From contig NZ_CP114052.1 in the NCBI RefSeq assembly GCF_027125355.1, forward strand, positions 1,488,001-1,552,000: a stretch of DNA of 64,000 nt, written 5' to 3'. The notes beneath the pieces were generated by a model that made no database searches, was not told the origin of the DNA, and saw only the letters and a program-made list of their open reading frames with translations. Below are positions 17,163 to 26,301 of this stretch, in pieces. Each line of letters opens with the position of its first letter. Positions within the stretch are counted from its first letter, which is position 1. A program made the translations under genes and the position numbers. This DNA comes from Peptostreptococcus equinus. GTDB lineage: Bacteria; Bacillota; Clostridia; Peptostreptococcales; Peptostreptococcaceae.

Positions 17163-18239
17163 TTAGATTAATTCTATGCCTTCATGCTTTGATGTAACCT
17201 TACCAATTATATATGCCTTATCCTGCATTAGTTCCTTATATTTATCATCAACATAATCAGCATTATCATTTGGTCTATTATTTATAAAATTGACAAGTTT
17301 TTGTGCGTCAGCTTCTTTTACAATCATTACAAGACCCACACCCATATTAAAACTCTTATGTAATTCTCTTTTTTCTACAGCATTTAAACCTTCTATTAGC
17401 TTAAATATAGCTGGCTTTTCCCAAGAGTCGGTATTTATATCTAGTCCTAGTCCCTTAGGTATTACTCTTACTATGTTTTCTATTAAACCACCACCTGTTA
17501 TATGAGCTATTGCTTTTACATCATTATTTGCTATTGCGTCTAATGCTAATTTAACATATATTTTAGTTGGTGCAAGCAGTGCATCTCCTAGAGACATACC
17601 TAATTCTTCTATATTTTCTTGTAAATCATATTTGTATTCTTCTAAAAAAATCTTTCTTACAAAAGAGAATCCATTGCTGTGAACTCCAGAAGATGAAATT
17701 CCTACTAATACGTCTCCATCTTTTACATCTGTTCCACTTACAATCTTCTTTTTATCGGCTATACCAATTGAGAAACCTGCCAAATCATAATCATCATTTG
17801 CATACATACCTGGCATCTCAGCTGTCTCCCCCCCTATTAATGCACAACCACTCATTTTACATCCGTCAGCTATACCACCTACTACCTTTTCTATATGCTC
17901 TGGAACTAATTTTCCAAGAGCTATATAATCAAGAAAGAACATTGGCTTTGCACCCTGGCAAATCAAGTCGTTTACGCACATAGCTACTAGGTCTATACCT
18001 ACTGTATCATGTTTATTCATCAACTGAGCAATTTTTAACTTTGTTCCAACTCCATCTGTTGAAGCAAGTAATACTGGTTCTTCCATTCCCATAAATTCCT
18101 TTATAGAATAAAGACCACTAAAGTTTCCTAACTCCCCTATAACATTAGAATCATAAGTTCCCTTTATTTTATTTTTTATTAAATCTACTGCTCTATTCCC
18201 TTCATCAATATCTACACCTGAACTTTTGTAAGTAAGCAT
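17163..18239 (-). CDS. purM: Phosphoribosylformylglycinamidine cyclo-ligase (AIR synthetase)
   Basis: 358 residues. Converts FGAM and ATP to AIR (fifth step). Family marks: LTYKSSGVDIDEGNRAV at the N-terminus, LLASTDGVGTKLKIA, CALIGGETAEMPGMY and HITGGGLIENIVRVIP. Full length. It follows purE after 55 nt, where purC and purF would usually stand. GGAG lies before the ATG. Confidence 0.97.
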   Translation of the reverse strand: MLTYKSSGVDIDEGNRAVDLIKNKIKGTYDSNVIGELGNFSGLYSIKEFMGMEEPVLLASTDGVGTKLKIAQLMNKHDTVGIDLVAMCVNDLICQGAKPMFFLDYIALGKLVPEHIEKVVGGIADGCKMSGCALIGGETAEMPGMYANDDYDLAGFSIGIADKKKIVSGTDVKDGDVLVGISSSGVHSNGFSFVRKIFLEEYKYDLQENIEELGMSLGDALLAPTKIYVKLALDAIANNDVKAIAHITGGGLIENIVRVIPKGLGLDINTDSWEKPAIFKLIEGLNAVEKRELHKSFNMGVGLVMIVKEADAQKLVNFINNRPNDNADYVDDKYKELMQDKAYIIGKVTSKHEGIELI

Positions 18240-18294
18240 CTCATTCTCCTTAAAATTTACTTTTTATAATTTTATACTTATTTTTCATTCTAAA

Positions 18295-18768
18295 TTAGTT
18301 TATTGAAGCATCATCATCTAATACCTTATCAGCCATTTCTTTTCTATATGAAGATAACTTTGTTCTTAATTCTGGATATTTAACACTAGCAATCTGAACT
18401 GCCATTAAACCTGCATTGATTCCAGAATCTATAGTAACTGTTGCTACTGGTATACCCCCTGGCATCTGTACAATAGATAGTAGCGAATCTAATCCATCCA
18501 TTGTTGAAGATTTTATAGGAAGTCCTACTACTGGTATCAAAGTTTGTGCTGCTATTACTCCTGGAAGATGAGCTGCCTTTCCTGCTGCAGCTATTATTAC
18601 ATCCGTATTATCTTCAATCTCTGATAAAAATTCTGATAGTTCTAAAGGAGTTCTATGAGCTGAAAGAACTCTTACTATTACCTCTACACCAAAACTTTTT
18701 ATCAACTCAATTCCACTCTCTAACTTCGGTAAATCTGACTTAGAACCCATAACTACTGCTATTTTCAT
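18295..18768 (-). CDS. purE: N5-carboxyaminoimidazole ribonucleotide mutase
   Basis: 157 residues, class I PurE. Converts N5-CAIR to CAIR (sixth step). Signatures: VVMGSKSDLPKLE, VRVLSAHRTP (substrate-binding His), AAAGKAAHLPGVIAA, and LDSLLSIVQMPGGIPVATV. It is the first gene of the operon, with GGAG before the ATG. No purK, purC or purF is nearby, so the N5-CAIR and SAICAR steps must be encoded elsewhere. Confidence 0.96.
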   Translation of the reverse strand: MKIAVVMGSKSDLPKLESGIELIKSFGVEVIVRVLSAHRTPLELSEFLSEIEDNTDVIIAAAGKAAHLPGVIAAQTLIPVVGLPIKSSTMDGLDSLLSIVQMPGGIPVATVTIDSGINAGLMAVQIASVKYPELRTKLSSYRKEMADKVLDDDASIN

Positions 18769-19121
18769 CTTAACTCTCCTTTTTAAAATACATATTTCTA
18801 TTAAAACAGTCTAAAAACTGTATATTTTTATATTTTTCACTTCATATAATTTCTATTTATACGAACTTTATACTAAAATAATATCGTAATATACATATTT
18901 TTTCAATACTTAATTGTATTTTTTCTAAAAAAAAGCTTATTTTTACGAATTATCTATATGCTAATTCATTTAATAGTTCGTTTTATTTATATAATCCCTT
19001 ATTTTTTATATTCTATAAAAATATTCTTCTTATTCATATTATTTTTTATGTTAACTTACTCTTTATAAAATAAATTCTTTATTATATAATTAAAATCTAA
19101 CAATTATATAGGAGGTTTTAA
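18769..19121. promoter_or_regulatory. Purine operon / yaaA divergent control region with possible PurR-like boxes
   Basis: 353-bp AT-rich stretch without a gene. Three CGAA-centred boxes resemble the Firmicute PurBox: TATACGAACTTTA near 18859-18871 (plus), TTTTACGAATTAT 18941-18953 (plus) and ATAGTTCGTTTTA 18973-18985 (minus). The last two are inverted with a 19-nt gap, close to the 16-17 nt usual for PurR. No purine riboswitch pattern is seen. This assignment is weak. Confidence 0.3.
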
Positions 19122-19910
19122 ATGATCACTTTTATTTCTCCTGCAAAAGGATTTAATAACACAAAAATTAAAGCTAAATCAAAGCCCCAAATGCTTGACT
19201 ACTCTAAAGAAATCATGAAAAATTTAAAAAAACTTTCTTCTGAAGATATTAGTACGCTTATGAAAGTTAATGATGAAATAGCTATTTTAAATAAAGAAAG
19301 GTTTGACTCTTTCAATTTTGAACATGACTCTTTGCCTGCAATTTATGCATATAATGGTCTTCAATATAAAAATATAAATATAGATGATTTTGATAATAAA
19401 GATATAGATTTTATCACTAAACATCTAAGAATATTAAGTGGACTTTATGGATATCTAAGACCAATGGATTGTATTAGTCCTTATAGACTTGAGATGATGA
19501 CAAAATTATCACTGCATGGTTATAAAAACCTATATGAATTTTGGTCTGATTCTATTTTCAAATGTTTTTTAAAAGATTTAAACAAGGATAACACTCTATT
19601 AAATCTCTCTTCAGATGAATATTCTAAAACAATAATAAAACATATTAAAACCTATAATAAAAAAATTGATAATACAAAACAAATAAAGTTTGTAACATGT
19701 ACTTTTAAAGTAGAGAAGTCTGGTAAGTTAAAAACGGAGTCTACTGCATCAAAAATAGCTAGAGGTAAAATGTTATGTTTTATAACAAAAAATAGAATAA
19801 ACAAATTTACAAAACTAAAGGACTTCACAGAAGATAATTTTAAATTTAGACAAGATTTATCTACTGAGAAAGATAATTTTATTGAATATATTTTTGTGAA
19901 AACTAAATAA
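19122..19910 (+). CDS. yaaA: YaaA family protein (UPF0246), peroxide-stress type
   Basis: 262 residues. Starts ITFISPAKGFN and contains the family stretches ALYAYNGLQYK-like (here AIYAYNGLQYKNIN), LRILSGLYGYLRPMD and PYRLEM. In Escherichia coli YaaA lowers free iron and limits oxidative DNA damage; a DNA-binding fold is known for the family. AGGAGG is 7 nt before the ATG. Single-gene unit with its own terminator, divergent from the purine operon. The C-terminal part is more lysine-rich than usual, as is most of this AT-rich genome. Confidence 0.88.
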   Translation: MITFISPAKGFNNTKIKAKSKPQMLDYSKEIMKNLKKLSSEDISTLMKVNDEIAILNKERFDSFNFEHDSLPAIYAYNGLQYKNINIDDFDNKDIDFITKHLRILSGLYGYLRPMDCISPYRLEMMTKLSLHGYKNLYEFWSDSIFKCFLKDLNKDNTLLNLSSDEYSKTIIKHIKTYNKKIDNTKQIKFVTCTFKVEKSGKLKTESTASKIARGKMLCFITKNRINKFTKLKDFTEDNFKFRQDLSTEKDNFIEYIFVKTK

Positions 19911-19920
19911 TATAATAAAA

Positions 19921-19955
19921 AACGTGTAAATAAATTTATTTACACGTTTTTTATC
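19921..19955 (+). terminator. Terminator of yaaA
   Basis: Perfect 28-nt palindrome (19921-19948; core ACGTGTAAATAAATTT) followed by T6 on the plus strand. A-rich on the other side, so it may also serve the minus-strand nitroreductase at 20049. Confidence 0.85.
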
Positions 19956-20048
19956 ACTTATAGCCACACTTATATACTGTTATGATTATATTTAATTGAT
20001 AAAAACCATATGCAAGCTATGTGCATTTATCTTAAAATAATATCAGTT

Positions 20049-20603
20049 TTATCTATAAATAGTCGCTTTTTTTCTCTTAGGATCTTTTAATTTTTCATCA
20101 ATATAACCTAATATAATAGGAGCTACAGTTTTACAATTTTCCGGAATATTGTATTTTTCTTTTATCACAGGCATATCAAATACATACTCAGCAAATCCTA
20201 CCCATGTAGTACCTATCCCCTTATCTAAGGCTGCTGTAATTATATTTTGACTTGCTGCACAACAATCCTCCTTGAACCAGTAAAAGTCACTTTGTCCATA
20301 TACTACTATCACATTCTCCGCTTCATAAAAAAGATTATATTCTGGATCTGAAAACCACTTTTCATAAGATTTAAAATGAGGCAACTCATCTATTCTATTC
20401 ACAATATCCTCTTTTGCAATTTCAGAAATTATTCTAAGTTCTTCCTTGTCTTGAATTACCAAAAATGACCACGGTTGCTTATATTGTGCTGTTGGGGCAT
20501 ATGTTCCAAGCTCAATTAGTTCTTCAATAACTTCAAAATCAACTTTTTTATCTAAAAATTTTCTGTAGCTTCTTCTTGATTTAATGCAATCTTTTACTTC
20601 CAT
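20049..20603 (-). CDS. Nitroreductase family protein
   Basis: 184 residues, one nitroreductase FMN fold. Starts EVKDCIKSRRSYRKFLDKKVD (FMN-binding Arg/Ser region), has YAPTAQYKQPWSFLVIQD, then AASQNIITAALDKGIGTTWVGF and APIILGYIDEK. Such enzymes reduce nitro groups, quinones or flavins with NAD(P)H; the substrate cannot be told. AAGGATGAGG precedes the ATG. Followed by 138 bp to the yaaA terminator. A second, longer nitroreductase lies just upstream on the same strand. Confidence 0.88.
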   Translation of the reverse strand: MEVKDCIKSRRSYRKFLDKKVDFEVIEELIELGTYAPTAQYKQPWSFLVIQDKEELRIISEIAKEDIVNRIDELPHFKSYEKWFSDPEYNLFYEAENVIVVYGQSDFYWFKEDCCAASQNIITAALDKGIGTTWVGFAEYVFDMPVIKEKYNIPENCKTVAPIILGYIDEKLKDPKRKKATIYR

Positions 20604-20709
20604 AACCTCATCCTTTCACTATAAATATAATTTTATATAATCTAAAGTTATTTTATAATATAAAATTATATTTGGCTATAGATTTAAAGATAATTTTATA
20701 TAACTATAT

Positions 20710-21762
20710 TTACTCCTCACTGATTCTAGATTCTATCATGTAAATAAGTGAATCAGCTGGCATCTCTGCTAAATTCGCTAATGATTCTAATGTCATTTTA
20801 CGTAATTCCTGTGCAGAAACCACTGTTTTCAACTTATTGAATTTAGGGTTTATCATTAATAAATAGTCTTCTACATAAGGAAATTTTTCAAATAAATCTG
20901 CTACCATAGTATCTAATTTTAATCCTGACACACTTTCATGAAAATCTAAATCTTCTTTCATGTCTTTAGGTGCATTTTTATACATTTTTTTAATTTCATC
21001 TTCCATTAAATAAGTAAGCATCATATCATAACCTTGCTTTCTTACTACATCAAATATTTTACTTCTCTTTTCAATTGGATTTTGTAATTTAGTCACTACT
21101 TGCTTAGAAAAACTATCAACTCTTCTGCTAGTATCTCTTAAATCATAATAATTTGATAAAACTTTGTCATAATCCTTTATCGCATCCAAATATGAATCAA
21201 ATTCCTTATATTCATTTTCAAATACCTTTAATGAAAGTTCCATTCTAGGCTTTAATTGAGGTTCCTGATTTGGATATCCCATTCCCAAACCTACTACTGG
21301 GAAAGTGTATATAGGAAGGTTCAATAAATTAACTATTTCTTCTGAGTCATTTAAAATACTTCCAAAAAATACAGTTCCTAAACCTAATGATTCAGCTGCT
21401 ACTACTACATTTTGTGCAGATATAGCCGCATCTGTATATCCTTGCAAAAATCTATCCATATCCCCTCTAGTATCCTCAAAACAATCTTGTTCTAATGCTA
21501 TTTTTGCATTTCTATATTGATCCGTAATAAATATCCAAAATTCTGGAACTCTATTTACATAGTCTTGCTTACATATTTCAGCTATCTTTGCTTTTTTTTC
21601 TTTATCTGTAATTCTGATAATAGAAAATGCTTGCATTCCATTGCTTGTAGCCGTTCTATTAGCTATATTTAATAATAACTCTCTTATTTCATCGCTGATA
21701 TCAGCATCCTTAAATTCTCTAATACTTCTGTGATTTAATTGTCTGTTAATTGTTTCGTTCAT
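20710..21762 (-). CDS. Nitroreductase family protein with long C-terminal extension
   Basis: 350 residues. The first ~200 are an NfsA/FRP-type nitroreductase: LNHRSIREFKDADI, ANRTATSNGMQAFSIIRI, AISAQNVVVAAESLGLGTVF and PVVGLGMGYPNQEPQLKPR, the last typical of NADPH-dependent flavin oxidoreductases. The C-terminal ~110 residues (from about 240) are charged and helical and I do not recognise them as a domain; NfsA-like proteins are normally about 240-250 residues. GAGGAG precedes the ATG. Monocistronic or paired with the 20049 gene (106-bp gap). Confidence 0.85.
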   Translation of the reverse strand: MNETINRQLNHRSIREFKDADISDEIRELLLNIANRTATSNGMQAFSIIRITDKEKKAKIAEICKQDYVNRVPEFWIFITDQYRNAKIALEQDCFEDTRGDMDRFLQGYTDAAISAQNVVVAAESLGLGTVFFGSILNDSEEIVNLLNLPIYTFPVVGLGMGYPNQEPQLKPRMELSLKVFENEYKEFDSYLDAIKDYDKVLSNYYDLRDTSRRVDSFSKQVVTKLQNPIEKRSKIFDVVRKQGYDMMLTYLMEDEIKKMYKNAPKDMKEDLDFHESVSGLKLDTMVADLFEKFPYVEDYLLMINPKFNKLKTVVSAQELRKMTLESLANLAEMPADSLIYMIESRISEE

Positions 21763-21798
21763 AATAATCTCCTCATAAATTTATATGTAACATAAAAT

Positions 21799-21849
21799 AA
21801 GTCTAATATTAGTTATATACCCAGTTAGGTACTTACTAATATTAGACTT
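21799..21849 (-). terminator. Terminator downstream of the DUF1097 gene
   Basis: 15-bp stem AAGTCTAATATTAGT (21799-21813) with its complement (21835-21849), about 21-nt loop. Confidence 0.7.
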
Positions 21850-21858
21850 TAATATTTT

Positions 21859-22356
21859 TTAAACTATTTCAGGCTTACCAAATTTCTTAAAGATTAAATC
21901 CCCAAGCTTATCACATGAGAAAGCCAATACAGCTCCACATAATAAAGAAGTTATTACACGAATAATATCTGGTCCAAATAAATTTAGACCCATTGATGCT
22001 GCACCAAAACTAGTAAAACATCCCATGAAAGCACCTGGTATAAACCAAAGAGCCTTAGCCTTAGCTTGAAAACACATAGTTGCAGAAATTATTCCTGTCA
22101 TTAAAAAAGATAAAACTACTACATTTGGTGCCAGTCCTGAAATAAACATAGCTACTATTGCAGATATCAAACCTGAAAAAGTAGAAAAAACAGCCGTTTT
22201 CATTCCTTCTACACCATGCTTACCTGAAGCAAAATATGCTGTACATCCAGCAAATCCTATCCAAGTAACTAAACCTAAACCTGGTATGGCCGAAATTGCT
22301 GCCCAAATGCCACAGCATATGCCTGTACCAATTCCCAATGCAATTAAAGTACTCAT
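21859..22356 (-). CDS. DUF1097 family membrane protein
   Basis: 165 residues with about five hydrophobic segments and little loop. The pattern STLIALGIGTGICCGIWAAI at the N-terminus and the small-residue-rich helices (FAGCTAYFASGKHGVEG) fit DUF1097 (YcdZ-like inner membrane proteins), whose function is unknown. CGGAGG is before the ATG. It lies 110 bp beyond hydF, ends in a strong hairpin, and could be the last gene of that operon or separate. A direct link to hydrogenase maturation is not shown. Confidence 0.75.
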   Translation of the reverse strand: MSTLIALGIGTGICCGIWAAISAIPGLGLVTWIGFAGCTAYFASGKHGVEGMKTAVFSTFSGLISAIVAMFISGLAPNVVVLSFLMTGIISATMCFQAKAKALWFIPGAFMGCFTSFGAASMGLNLFGPDIIRVITSLLCGAVLAFSCDKLGDLIFKKFGKPEIV

Positions 22357-22466
22357 AATAATCCTCCGATAATTAAATTCATAATATTATAACATACTTT
22401 TATCATTTATTAATACTATTATTTAATAATTTACAGATAATTTTAATTCTTTTTTCAATTGAGATA

Positions 22467-23744
22467 TTAATACGTCATTCTGTTTAAATTTGCTTTCAAA
22501 TAAGCTAAAACTACGCCATAATTTGTAATTGGTAAATTATTCTCTATAGCTTGATTTATCCTGTTCAACATATTTGACCTAGACATCATACAACCACCAC
22601 ACTGTATTATCATAGAAAATCCAGATAAGTCATCAGGTATTGTTTTACCATGCGAAAATTCAAATTTTATATCCTTATCCAATTTTTCTCTAATAAGTTT
22701 GGGAATAAGCACTGTGCCTATATCCTCGTGTGAACTAGTGTGTACACAAGATTCTGCTATTAGAATTTTATCTCCATCTTTCAATGACTCTAAATATTTG
22801 CAAGCTTCTACAAACTTATCTATATCTCCTTTTTGTCTAGAGAATAATATAGAAAAGCTAGTTAGTTTAATACTAGGTTCTAAAATCTGATTTACATAGT
22901 CAAATACTTTCGAGTCAGTAATTACAAGATCTACATTTTTTAATTCTTTTAATCCCTCTTCTAATTCACTTTCTCTTACTACCAAAGATTTTAGTCCCAT
23001 ATCTAAACACTCTCTTAAAACTTGAACCTGAGGAAGTATCAATCTTCCCTTTGGTGCCTCACTATCAATAGGAGTTACCAATACAACAGTATCTCCCTCC
23101 TTTGCTATACCATCCAACAAAGGTCTGTCTTCTTCAAGATTTTTAAGTGTTTTTGATATTTTCAAAAAAAGCTCTTCAATTTTCCCTCTATTAATATTAT
23201 CTTTTTCAATTAATATTAGTCTCTCTTCAAACTTTTTAAATAAGTTTTTATTAATAACATTATTTTGATTTACCCTAGATTCTTGACTGTTTTTTGCTTC
23301 TAAGTTGTTTTGTATTATTTCTCGTTCTCGTAAATTTTCTAGACAATCTTTATTAATTTTATTTACTACCAATAAAAACTCTTTTCTATCTGACTTATAT
23401 TTTTTATATAAGTTTTCTAGCTGATTAAATATATTCTCTTTGTGCTCTTGGTAATTGAGTACATGAATTATCAAGTCAGAAGTTCTAATTTCTTCATTTG
23501 TCTTTTTAACCCTCAATTTTCCCAATTCACCTATATCATCTACACCTGCGGTATCTACAATTTTTACTGGTCCAAAACCAATTATTTCTGCTGCTGCCCA
23601 TACTGGATCTGTTGTAGTACCAGCTGTATCTGATACAATTGATTTATTTTGTCCTATTAGGGCATTAAAAATACTAGATTTTCCAACGTTTCTATTGCCT
23701 ACTAATATTATAGACTTCCTATTTGCAATGGGTGTATTTATCAC
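22467..23744 (-). CDS. hydF: [FeFe]-hydrogenase H-cluster maturation GTPase HydF
   Basis: 425 residues from the GTG at 23744, which has GGAGG 5 nt upstream; the in-frame TTG four codons earlier overlaps that site. Scaffold on which the 2Fe subcluster is assembled. The N-terminal GTPase has P-loop GNRNVGKS (16-23), switch DTAGTTTDP and DTAGVDD. The C-terminal cluster domain has SCVH and, later, QCGGCM. The usual family motif has His just before the second Cys pair; here it is Gln. A low-complexity, Asn/Lys-rich insertion of about 50 residues (LEAKNSQESRVNQNNVINKN) sits inside the GTPase domain. It follows hydG by 20 nt. Confidence 0.95.
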   Translation of the reverse strand: MINTPIANRKSIILVGNRNVGKSSIFNALIGQNKSIVSDTAGTTTDPVWAAAEIIGFGPVKIVDTAGVDDIGELGKLRVKKTNEEIRTSDLIIHVLNYQEHKENIFNQLENLYKKYKSDRKEFLLVVNKINKDCLENLREREIIQNNLEAKNSQESRVNQNNVINKNLFKKFEERLILIEKDNINRGKIEELFLKISKTLKNLEEDRPLLDGIAKEGDTVVLVTPIDSEAPKGRLILPQVQVLRECLDMGLKSLVVRESELEEGLKELKNVDLVITDSKVFDYVNQILEPSIKLTSFSILFSRQKGDIDKFVEACKYLESLKDGDKILIAESCVHTSSHEDIGTVLIPKLIREKLDKDIKFEFSHGKTIPDDLSGFSMIIQCGGCMMSRSNMLNRINQAIENNLPITNYGVVLAYLKANLNRMTY

Positions 23745-23764
23745 TTTTACCTCCAATTAGCAAA

Positions 23765-25168
23765 TTAGATATATAAATCTCTTTCGCCATTTTTCAATTT
23801 ATCTATATTATCTAAAGTAAATTTCTTTATATCATCTCTATCTATTGATTCTGCTTGTTTCTTTATAAATACTTCAGTTCTTTTAATGAAATCTTCATCG
23901 CCATAATCTACAGCATATTCCATCAAAGTAGTTAGAGCATTTGGTTTGCACATATGATGTATCTTTTCTGATTTGGCTATATTCATAAATTTTTCACCAG
24001 TTCTACCTGTTCTGTAGCATGCTGTACAATAACTTGGTATATAGTCTTTGCTCATTAAGTCTTCTATAACTTGCTGAGGTGTTCTTTCATCTGCCATCTT
24101 GAATTGGCTAACATTTTCTCCATTCATTGATTCTTGATATCCACCAACACCAGTACATGATCCTGCACTCACCTGAGAAATACCATATTCTAATAATTCT
24201 TTTCTCATATTTTCATCTTCTCTTGTAGATAAAATCATACCTGTATATGGCACTGCTATACGAATAATGGCTACAATTTTCTTAAACATATCATCATCTA
24301 CTAAATGCGGAAATTTTTCTAATGTCACGCCTTCAGCTGGACGGAGTCTTGGTACTGAAATTGTATGAAAACCAACCCCATATTTTTCTTCTAGGTGCTG
24401 ATTATGAAGCATCAAACTTAACACTTCAAATTTAGGATTTGCAAGTCCAAATAATACACCTGCTCCAACATCATCAATTCCACCTTCCATAGCTCTATCA
24501 AAAGCTGTAGTATGATAATCATAGTCTCCTTTTATACAGTTTGGATGCATTTTTTTATAAACATCTTCATCATATGTTTCTTCAAATAATATATAAGTAC
24601 CTATTTGTGCTTCTTTTAACTTCTGATAGTTTTCCACAGTTGTAGCAGCTATATTTACATTTATTCTCCTGATAACACCATTCTTTTCATAGGTATCATA
24701 GATTGTCTTTATTGCTTCTAACACATATTCTATCGGACAATTTTCTGGATCTTCACCCGCTTCAAGTGCTAGTCTTTTATGTCCCATTGCCTCCAATATT
24801 TCTACTTCTTTTCTGATTTCATCCATAGTTAATCTACGTCTGTTGAACCTATTAGCACATTTATATCCACAGTATACACAGTTATTTACACAGTAATCAC
24901 TAATATATAAAGGTGCAAATAATACTACCCTATTACCATAGACATCACGCTTTATTTTTCCTGCAACTTCAAACAGTCTTTTTGTTTGCTCAGGATCAGA
25001 TATTTCTAGTAAAGCTGCTATTTCAGAATGTTCTAATCCCTTTTTATCTCCAGCTTTTTCTAAAATCCTGTCTATTTCATTTCTTGTAGTGTTTTTTGCA
25101 CCTTCTAATAAAGATAGTACATATTGTTTGTCTATCTTCATATTCTTTTCAAATCTTTTCCTATTCAT
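23765..25168 (-). CDS. hydG: [FeFe]-hydrogenase maturation radical SAM tyrosine lyase HydG
   Basis: 467 residues from the ATG at 25168 (AAGGTGG upstream). Upstream in-frame codons overlap hydE and give an unlike N-terminus, so they are rejected. It cleaves tyrosine to make the CO and CN ligands carried on an iron-cysteine synthon. C93xxxC97xxC100 (CVNNCVYC) binds the radical SAM cluster, and the C-terminal CTACYRTGRTGEKFM holds the auxiliary-cluster cysteines. AGEDPENCPIEY and SAGSCTGVGGYQ are family-typical. It lies between hydE (61-nt gap) and hydF. Confidence 0.96.
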   Translation of the reverse strand: MNRKRFEKNMKIDKQYVLSLLEGAKNTTRNEIDRILEKAGDKKGLEHSEIAALLEISDPEQTKRLFEVAGKIKRDVYGNRVVLFAPLYISDYCVNNCVYCGYKCANRFNRRRLTMDEIRKEVEILEAMGHKRLALEAGEDPENCPIEYVLEAIKTIYDTYEKNGVIRRINVNIAATTVENYQKLKEAQIGTYILFEETYDEDVYKKMHPNCIKGDYDYHTTAFDRAMEGGIDDVGAGVLFGLANPKFEVLSLMLHNQHLEEKYGVGFHTISVPRLRPAEGVTLEKFPHLVDDDMFKKIVAIIRIAVPYTGMILSTREDENMRKELLEYGISQVSAGSCTGVGGYQESMNGENVSQFKMADERTPQQVIEDLMSKDYIPSYCTACYRTGRTGEKFMNIAKSEKIHHMCKPNALTTLMEYAVDYGDEDFIKRTEVFIKKQAESIDRDDIKKFTLDNIDKLKNGERDLYI

Positions 25169-25229
25169 TTTTAGTCCACCTTTCAAATCAGATATTTTCT
25201 TTTTTGTCAGAATATATTTATGTTTAATT

Positions 25230-26300
25230 TTAATTAAACTCCTCACACATTTTACTATCACCTCTGGACATATTACAAATATAACCATAAGATTCAAGTT
25301 CTTTTTTAATTGAATTCAGTGCTTCAGCCGATTCGCTACCACTGCTTTTTTTGTTATTATATAATGAATAACTTCCCCTTTTATTCACAGGAGTAAGATT
25401 TGGCATTATAACATTTGCACCTACATCAAGTCCCTTTTTTCTTCCATTTTCATCAATACTTGCTAAAGCTGTAGTGGCTGGTAAAAGTACTTTGGGTAAT
25501 AATAGTCTAATTAATGAAAGAAGTAATACCGTCGTATCTATATCTCCTGGCTTACAGTCTCTCATATTAGTGTCCTTATGGGGAATAAAAGGTCCCATGC
25601 CAACCATTTCTGGTTGCAAATTTTTTATAAATCTAAGATCTTTTACATAATCTGAATTAGTATAATTTGGAAGTCCAACCATAAATCCAGCTCCTGTTTG
25701 AAATCCTATTTTTTTTAAATTATTTAGACATTCAACTCTAGTTCTTGATTCAGATAATGGATGGAGTTCCCTATACTTATCAGGATTTGCTGTCTCATGT
25801 CTAAGCAAATATCTATCTGCACCACTTTTTTTAAGCTTTTTATAACTTTCAAAGCTTTTTTCACCTATAGATATAGTAACTGCACAGCCTGGTATTTTTT
25901 CTTTTATAGTTTTTATAATATCTGTCATTATTTCATCGGTAAAGTATACATCCTCTCCCCCTTGTAATACAAAAGTAGAAAATCCAAGTTCTTTACCCAT
26001 CTTACAGGTCTCAATAATTTCTTCTTTATCTAATCTATATCTATTAGCTTTTTTGTTAAAGGCGTTAATCCCACAATAATTGCATTCTCGTTTACAATAG
26101 TTTGTAAACTCTATTAAACCTCTTAGATATACATTCTTACCATAGTACCTATTTCTTGTTTCATAAGATTTACTAAATAAATACTCTTTCTCTTTTTCAT
26201 TTATATTATCTAAAATAAAAAGCAAGTCTTCATCTGGCAAATCATGCTCTATATATAATTTATTTATTAAATCATATATTTTATTTTTATTATCCGTCAT
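25230..26300 (-). CDS. hydE: [FeFe]-hydrogenase maturation radical SAM enzyme HydE
   Basis: 356 residues. Radical SAM enzyme acting on the HydG product during synthesis of the 2Fe subcluster. C69xxxC73xxC76 in NYCKRECNYCGI, then LQGGEDVYFTDE, LRHETANPDKYRELHP and GFMVGLPNYT, as in HydE. No extra C-terminal cluster cysteines stand out. AAGGAAG precedes the ATG, which lies one base after the stop of the TM1266-type gene, so translation is probably coupled. Confidence 0.95.
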   Translation of the reverse strand: MTDNKNKIYDLINKLYIEHDLPDEDLLFILDNINEKEKEYLFSKSYETRNRYYGKNVYLRGLIEFTNYCKRECNYCGINAFNKKANRYRLDKEEIIETCKMGKELGFSTFVLQGGEDVYFTDEIMTDIIKTIKEKIPGCAVTISIGEKSFESYKKLKKSGADRYLLRHETANPDKYRELHPLSESRTRVECLNNLKKIGFQTGAGFMVGLPNYTNSDYVKDLRFIKNLQPEMVGMGPFIPHKDTNMRDCKPGDIDTTVLLLSLIRLLLPKVLLPATTALASIDENGRKKGLDVGANVIMPNLTPVNKRGSYSLYNNKKSSGSESAEALNSIKKELESYGYICNMSRGDSKMCEEFN

Positions 26301-26301
26301 A

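Noticed and set aside
18769..19121. Purine riboswitch upstream of purE
   Set aside because: No conserved TATA/AATAT core with two loop-loop segments could be found; the region is plain AT-rich DNA with CGAA boxes.
25169..25297. N-terminal extension of HydG (43 residues)
   Set aside because: It overlaps hydE, is hydrophobic and unlike HydG, and the ATG at 25168 has a proper ribosome binding site.
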